A stretch of DNA of 17,297 nt from CAG-390 sp964384555 (GTDB lineage: Bacteria; Bacillota; Clostridia; Oscillospirales; CAG-272), in assembly GCA_964384555.1 (NCBI GenBank), contig CAYLLA010000038.1, forward strand, positions 1 to 17,297, read 5' to 3'. Shown here piece after piece: positions 14,357 to 17,297 of this stretch. Within the stretch, counting starts at the first letter, position 1. Each line of letters starts with the position of its first letter. The notes beneath the pieces were generated by a model. It ran no database searches. It saw only the letters and a list, made by a program, of their open reading frames with translations, and had not been told where the DNA came from. The translations under genes and the position numbers were made by a program.

Positions 14357-14377
14357 GTCATACTACCTTTGTATGAC
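14357..14377 (-). promoter_or_regulatory. Inverted repeat in the thioredoxin leader
   Basis: GTCATAC (14357-14363) and GTATGAC (14371-14377) form a perfect 7-bp inverted repeat with a 7-base loop. It lies just upstream of the thioredoxin ribosome binding site, between promoter and gene. It may be an operator or a leader hairpin. Confidence 0.4.
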
Positions 14378-14411
14378 CTTTTGTCGCAGGGCTCCACGCC
14401 CCGCCGATCTT

Positions 14412-14440
14412 ATTATACAACAAAAAAAGCTCCCGCGCAA
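14412..14440 (-). promoter_or_regulatory. Promoter of the thioredoxin operon
   Basis: On the minus strand TTGCGC (14435-14440) and a perfect TATAAT (14412-14417) are 17 bases apart. Transcription would start near 14405, giving a leader of about 70 nt before the thioredoxin ATG. Confidence 0.75.
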
Positions 14441-14471
14441 TAAAAAAACCGTAATATGCGAAAAAAACATA

Positions 14472-14553
14472 TAAAAACAGGGGGAGAGCGCAAAGAAAGA
14501 CGTGCGCGTCATTCATAAAATGCTCGCACCTCTTTGCTGCCCTCCCCCTTTTT
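14472..14553. terminator. Large bidirectional terminator hairpin
   Basis: AGGGGGAG (14479-14486) pairs with CTCCCCCT (14542-14549), and GCAAAGA (14490-14496) with TCTTTGC (14531-14537). A shorter GTGCG/CGCAC stem lies inside. T-runs follow on both strands. It ends transcription of the phosphatase-family gene on the minus strand. The non-coding region 14335-14714 also holds the thioredoxin promoter and three 23-bp repeats; bases 14554-14644 show nothing I can name. Confidence 0.75.
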
Positions 14554-14644
14554 ATTTCCGCACCATCAGATCACAAGCAACATTTTGGTACTCATACAAC
14601 TTTTGAGTCTCCCGATCGTTGATACAAGACCGCTTTGTCGATAT

Positions 14645-14713
14645 TTCCGGCGATTGGCGAATTTTCATTCCGACGATTGGCGGGATTTTATTCCGACGTT
14701 TGGCGGATGCGGA
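14645..14713 (-). repeat. Three tandem 23-bp repeats after the phosphatase-family gene
   Basis: Units start at 14645, 14668 and 14691 with a strict 23-base period. On the plus strand each begins TTCCG(G/A)CG(A/T)TTGGCG, then an AT-rich run in the first two. The third unit ends against the stop codon of the neighbouring gene (14715). No promoter or toxin-like gene goes with them, and there are too few, too short units for a CRISPR array. Function unknown. Confidence 0.85.
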
Positions 14714-14714
14714 G

Positions 14715-15770
14715 TCACGGTTCGAGGGTCACGGTCAATTTTACGGGGTTATGGTCGGAGTTTTTAAAGCCCAGGTCCACTGTTTCCACGTGATCGAGGC
14801 AGACGTTCGGTGAGATGATAAAGCCATCCAGCACATATGTTTGGCTATCTGCGGCAAGCGGGCGGTCAAGCAGGCGGCAGGTGGCGTGGGAGCTGTCATA
14901 GGCGTAGCTAAAGCCCGCGGGCAGGTCGGCCGCATCAAGGCTGCCTGGCATCCACACGTCTCCCGCTACCGGGTATATATCCCACGTGCCGGGAAAGGCC
15001 TGATTAAAATCGCCGCCCGCGATAACGTAATTGCCCTTTTCGTATTCCGCCGCAAGCAGCTCCATCAGCTGTTTGGTTTGAGCTATCTTTCCCTCGCCAT
15101 CGTCATATGCCTCAAGGTGCAGGTTGACAAGCACGACTTCACGGTCACTGCCCTCCAGCGGCAGGCGCGTGACCAGCAGGCAACGTTTTAGGTTTGCGGT
15201 GCTGACAGGCCATGAGAAGGGGCACGGCAGGGCAACCCGCTCCGGCGTGCCGTCCACCGCTTTATCGGTAAGCGTTGCAATGCCGCTTGCCACTCGGCCT
15301 ATCGGCGGCCACGGAATTGGCACAAAGCCGCATTTATAGTTATACGCCAGCGCCGCACTACCGCGATACGCCTGCGTGACGGAGCTAAGCTCATCCACAC
15401 CGCCGGTGCGGGAGGAGTTTACATCCACCTCCTGCAGCAGCCACGCATCCGCGGGGCGGGAGGCGATAACATGTCCGATGGCCGCAAGATTTGCCGCCAC
15501 CTCCTCATCGGTGGGGTTGACCTTACTGCCGCCGTCCATAAAGAAATCCGCACCCGCGCCCAGTCCCGCGTAGCCGATGTTCCAGCTGTAGATCGTCAGC
15601 TGTGCGCCGGGGGAGACGGCCGAGCCGTCCTGCCGTTCCCACATATCCGCCGCCTGCCTATCCGCGGGACGGTACTCGGTTACCGTGAGGTAGCCCACAA
15701 GCGCTGCCACGGCAAGTATCACCACACCCACGACCGATATGAGTATCCTCAACCAAAGATGTTTTTTCAT
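14715..15770 (-). CDS. Membrane-anchored endonuclease/exonuclease/phosphatase-family protein
   Basis: Member of the EEP superfamily (DNase I, sphingomyelinase and inositol-phosphatase fold). The ATG at 15770 has GGAGG 10 nt upstream; an in-frame TTG at 15779 is too close to it. The 351-residue product starts with a signal-anchor helix (about residues 4-26, LWLRILISVVGVVILAVAAL), so the catalytic domain should face outside. The catalytic set is complete: SWNIGY near residue 62, LLQEVD near 110, NLHLEAY near 217, AGGDFNQ near 252 and a C-terminal SDHNPV. Substrate (nucleic acid, phospholipid or other phosphoester) cannot be told. It has its own promoter and terminator, so it is a single-gene unit. 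Confidence 0.85.
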   Translation of the reverse strand: MKKHLWLRILISVVGVVILAVAALVGYLTVTEYRPADRQAADMWERQDGSAVSPGAQLTIYSWNIGYAGLGAGADFFMDGGSKVNPTDEEVAANLAAIGHVIASRPADAWLLQEVDVNSSRTGGVDELSSVTQAYRGSAALAYNYKCGFVPIPWPPIGRVASGIATLTDKAVDGTPERVALPCPFSWPVSTANLKRCLLVTRLPLEGSDREVVLVNLHLEAYDDGEGKIAQTKQLMELLAAEYEKGNYVIAGGDFNQAFPGTWDIYPVAGDVWMPGSLDAADLPAGFSYAYDSSHATCRLLDRPLAADSQTYVLDGFIISPNVCLDHVETVDLGFKNSDHNPVKLTVTLEP

Positions 15771-15808
15771 ATCACACAAACCTCCGTTTTGGGTTTTATC
15801 TTTAATTG

Positions 15809-15837
15809 ATTATACCACAGCGCAGGATGTTTTTCAA
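15809..15837 (-). promoter_or_regulatory. Promoter of the EEP-family gene
   Basis: On the minus strand TTGAAA (15832-15837), a 17-base spacer, and an extended -10 TGGTATAAT (TATAAT at 15809-15814). The -35 box overlaps the stop codon of the preceding short gene. Confidence 0.75.
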
Positions 15838-16046
15838 GCGCCAATAAAGACACGGTCATATTTTTTCCGAAAAGCACACCCGGGGGCGATATCACCCGAA
15901 TAAATGATCTCTTTGTATTTCCCCTTTGCCTTTGCCACGATCGTCTTGTCCTCCGCTTTGGTCGCGCCAAACACGGCGGTCAGATTTTTCTCAAACGAAG
16001 CGCAAAAGAACTGCCACACAGCAAAGGGCATCCCTATGTATTTCAT
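15834..16046 (-). pseudogene. Truncated N-terminal fragment of an L-2-amino-thiazoline-4-carboxylate hydrolase-like gene
   Basis: The 70-codon frame begins MKYIGMPFAVWQFFCASFEK and continues with TKAEDKTIVAKAKGKYKEII, which looks like the first 50 or so residues of ATC-hydrolase-family proteins (usually about 200 residues or more). The last 20 residues do not match what I recall, and only 63 bases remain before the next gene, so the C-terminal part is missing. The ATG overlaps the stop of the ketopantoate-reductase-like gene in ATGA (16043-16046) and has AAGGA upstream, so it is probably still translated. It may instead be a genuine short protein; the family match is from memory. Confidence 0.6.
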
Positions 16047-16984
16047 ACTGATTCCTTCTTCCCCAAATACCGTCCGCATTCCTGTTCCAGTGCTTGCCAT
16101 GTGGGGTATTTTGCGCCGGTATTTTCGAAAAACCGCTTGATATCATGGTTCAGCGCATTCATCTCACCTACTGCGTTCATGGCATGGTCAGAGGCGCAGA
16201 TTTTACCAAGGCTTGTGGCGCACATGAGCTTAAAAAAACGCAAACAGGTCTTGCGATAAGCGGCACTCTCAAAATCAGTGTCCGCTTTCGGCAGAATTTC
16301 GTGTCCGGCGTTTCGGATGGCACGGTAGCCCTCAATATTGGCATCGATCAGCCGATTTAAGTAAGCGGTATTCCCCTTGAGCCTTTTAAGGTCACCGTCT
16401 GTTTTGTAGCAGGCGAATGCTGCCGGAAGCACAAATGCCGCATGGCACAGTAAATAATCTTCCATGTTCGGTTCGTAGACCACCTTGAATTTCATTCCGA
16501 CAAAGATCTCGTCGATCAGCGCTTTATTGGAGGGCGCACCCCGCAACTGACCGATGGTGATCTTCTTCAAATCCATGGAAACCACCCGGTCGGCTTCCCG
16601 ATGACCTGCCGAAAGAGAAAAGGCAAACAGCACATTTTTCTCCGGCAGAAGTGCGGCAATTTCTGATGCTCGTACGTTGTTTCCAACAAAAACGATGTTC
16701 TTCGCACGGCTTGCCCGCAGCGTGTCAATCACCGATTCGATCTGTGTGTAGCGCACGACCACGAAAATCACATCATACGGATCTTCCGGCTTTAGCTCGG
16801 TCACCACCGGAATATGGCTAACGGTTGCCCACGGTGAAAAGATGCTCTTGATCTTCAGTCCGTTCTTCTGGATTTCGTTACCCCATGCGCCCCGTGCCAG
16901 CAGCGTGACATCCTTTCCGGCCCGAAACAGGTCATTCGCCAGATTGCAGCCCAGAACACCTGCGCCCAATACCAAAATTTTCAT
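16043..16984 (-). CDS. Ketopantoate reductase-like NAD(P)-binding protein
   Basis: 6-phosphogluconate-dehydrogenase-like fold of the PanE/ApbA group. From the ATG at 16984 (AGAGG 10 nt upstream) it has 313 residues and starts directly with the dinucleotide motif MKILVLGAGVLG (G7, G9, G12). A GTG at 17008 that overlaps the upstream stop is the alternative start. The helical C-terminal half is present, but around DYLLCHAAFVLPAA the Lys and Asn that PanE uses for catalysis are not visible. A true role in pantothenate synthesis is therefore doubtful; it is more likely an oxidoreductase on another 2-oxo or related substrate. It lies between two hydrolase-like frames, overlapping both by a few bases. 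Confidence 0.8.
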   Translation of the reverse strand: MKILVLGAGVLGCNLANDLFRAGKDVTLLARGAWGNEIQKNGLKIKSIFSPWATVSHIPVVTELKPEDPYDVIFVVVRYTQIESVIDTLRASRAKNIVFVGNNVRASEIAALLPEKNVLFAFSLSAGHREADRVVSMDLKKITIGQLRGAPSNKALIDEIFVGMKFKVVYEPNMEDYLLCHAAFVLPAAFACYKTDGDLKRLKGNTAYLNRLIDANIEGYRAIRNAGHEILPKADTDFESAAYRKTCLRFFKLMCATSLGKICASDHAMNAVGEMNALNHDIKRFFENTGAKYPTWQALEQECGRYLGKKESV

Positions 16985-17004
16985 CGTCAAATCGCCTCTC
17001 TTTC

Positions 17005-17297
17005 TCACTTGTTTCGCCGAAAGCCCTGTTCATCCACATATTCGGGGTGTTCTTTCAGATATTCGTCTTTGTCCCCGCAGATGGAATAATCGCACTTGCA
17101 GCCATCAGCGCAGGTGGTCGTCCGTACCAGCCGTGCGTGGAGCAGCTCCATGGCGGCATAATCGGGATTGCACATGGCTGGCATGATTTCTAATAAATCA
17201 TGCTGTTTGGCAAATTCCGCAATGGGACAGGCAGTAAATTCGTAATAAATCGGTTTATCCTTGCCGTATGGTGCAACGGACATTTCGTAGTCATGCC
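17005..17297 (-). CDS. L-2-amino-thiazoline-4-carboxylate hydrolase-like protein, C-terminal part
   Basis: Open frame running off the window; 96 codons are visible before the stop. Family signatures are YYEFTACPIAEFAKQHDL, LEIMPAMCNPDYAAMELL and LVRTTTCADGCKCDYSICGD, with several Cys and an Asp that fit the ATC-hydrolase family, whose founding enzyme opens a thiazoline ring on the way to L-cysteine. Whether this protein has that activity is unknown, as most family members are uncharacterised. The frame stays open upstream of the ATG at 17281-17283, so the true start lies outside. Its stop overlaps a possible GTG start of the next gene (GTGA), which indicates an operon. Confidence 0.78.
   Translation of the reverse strand, partial: HDYEMSVAPYGKDKPIYYEFTACPIAEFAKQHDLLEIMPAMCNPDYAAMELLHARLVRTTTCADGCKCDYSICGDKDEYLKEHPEYVDEQGFRRNK

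Noticed and set aside
14645..14713. Second type III antitoxin array
   Set aside because: The 23-base units are too short for a pseudoknot of this type, and there is no dedicated promoter or toxin-like gene after them.

Overview
The window looks like a chromosomal piece of an uncultured anaerobic Bacillota, class Clostridia, probably gut-associated. The evidence is Firmicutes-type ribosomal proteins, strong AGGAGG-type ribosome binding sites, clean TTGACA/TATAAT promoters, a Firmicutes-type L10 leader RNA, a cupin-type ManA, and a small ferredoxin-thioredoxin reductase subunit beside thioredoxin. A run of 10 Ns inside rplJ marks an assembly join. Most genes are GC-rich; the toxin gene near 5.2-5.7 kb is visibly AT-richer.

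Layout. Bases 1-1233 (minus) hold the start of the S10 operon, rpsJ-rplC-rplD (rplD cut by the window edge), read from a promoter at 1583-1611 through a leader of about 340 nt with no convincing gene. Bases 1665-3421 (minus) carry a short HTH regulator with a WYL-type C-terminal extension and a multi-spanning membrane protein of unknown function. Bases 3590-4836 (plus) are a stand-alone rplJ-rplL unit: consensus promoter, L10 autoregulatory leader with an intrinsic-terminator attenuator, rplJ (broken only by the N gap), rplL and a terminator. No rpoB follows.

Bases 4937-5722 (plus) are the most notable part: a complete type III toxin-antitoxin locus of the CptIN/ToxIN kind. It has its own promoter, a 5' hairpin, two 46-bp direct repeats that each fold as an H-type pseudoknot with compensatory base changes between copies, an intrinsic terminator, a 165-residue CptN-like endoribonuclease gene, and a final bidirectional terminator. 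In such systems the repeat RNA is cut by the toxin into pseudoknots that bind and inhibit it.

Bases 5752-14440 (minus) form a metabolic stretch: class I mannose-6-phosphate isomerase, a 1205-residue CehA/McbA-type PHP metallohydrolase with two lamin-tail-like domains and a hydrophobic C-terminal tail, a GH20-like beta-hexosaminidase, an inosine-uridine-type nucleoside hydrolase, and a translationally coupled thioredoxin / ferredoxin-thioredoxin reductase pair. Bases 14479-14713 hold a bidirectional terminator and three 23-bp tandem repeats. Bases 14715-17297 (minus) carry a membrane-anchored endonuclease/exonuclease/phosphatase-family protein, a truncated N-terminal copy of an L-2-amino-thiazoline-4-carboxylate hydrolase-like protein, a ketopantoate-reductase-like protein, and the C-terminal part of a second hydrolase-like protein that runs off the window. 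The last three overlap by 4 bases at each junction and look like one operon.
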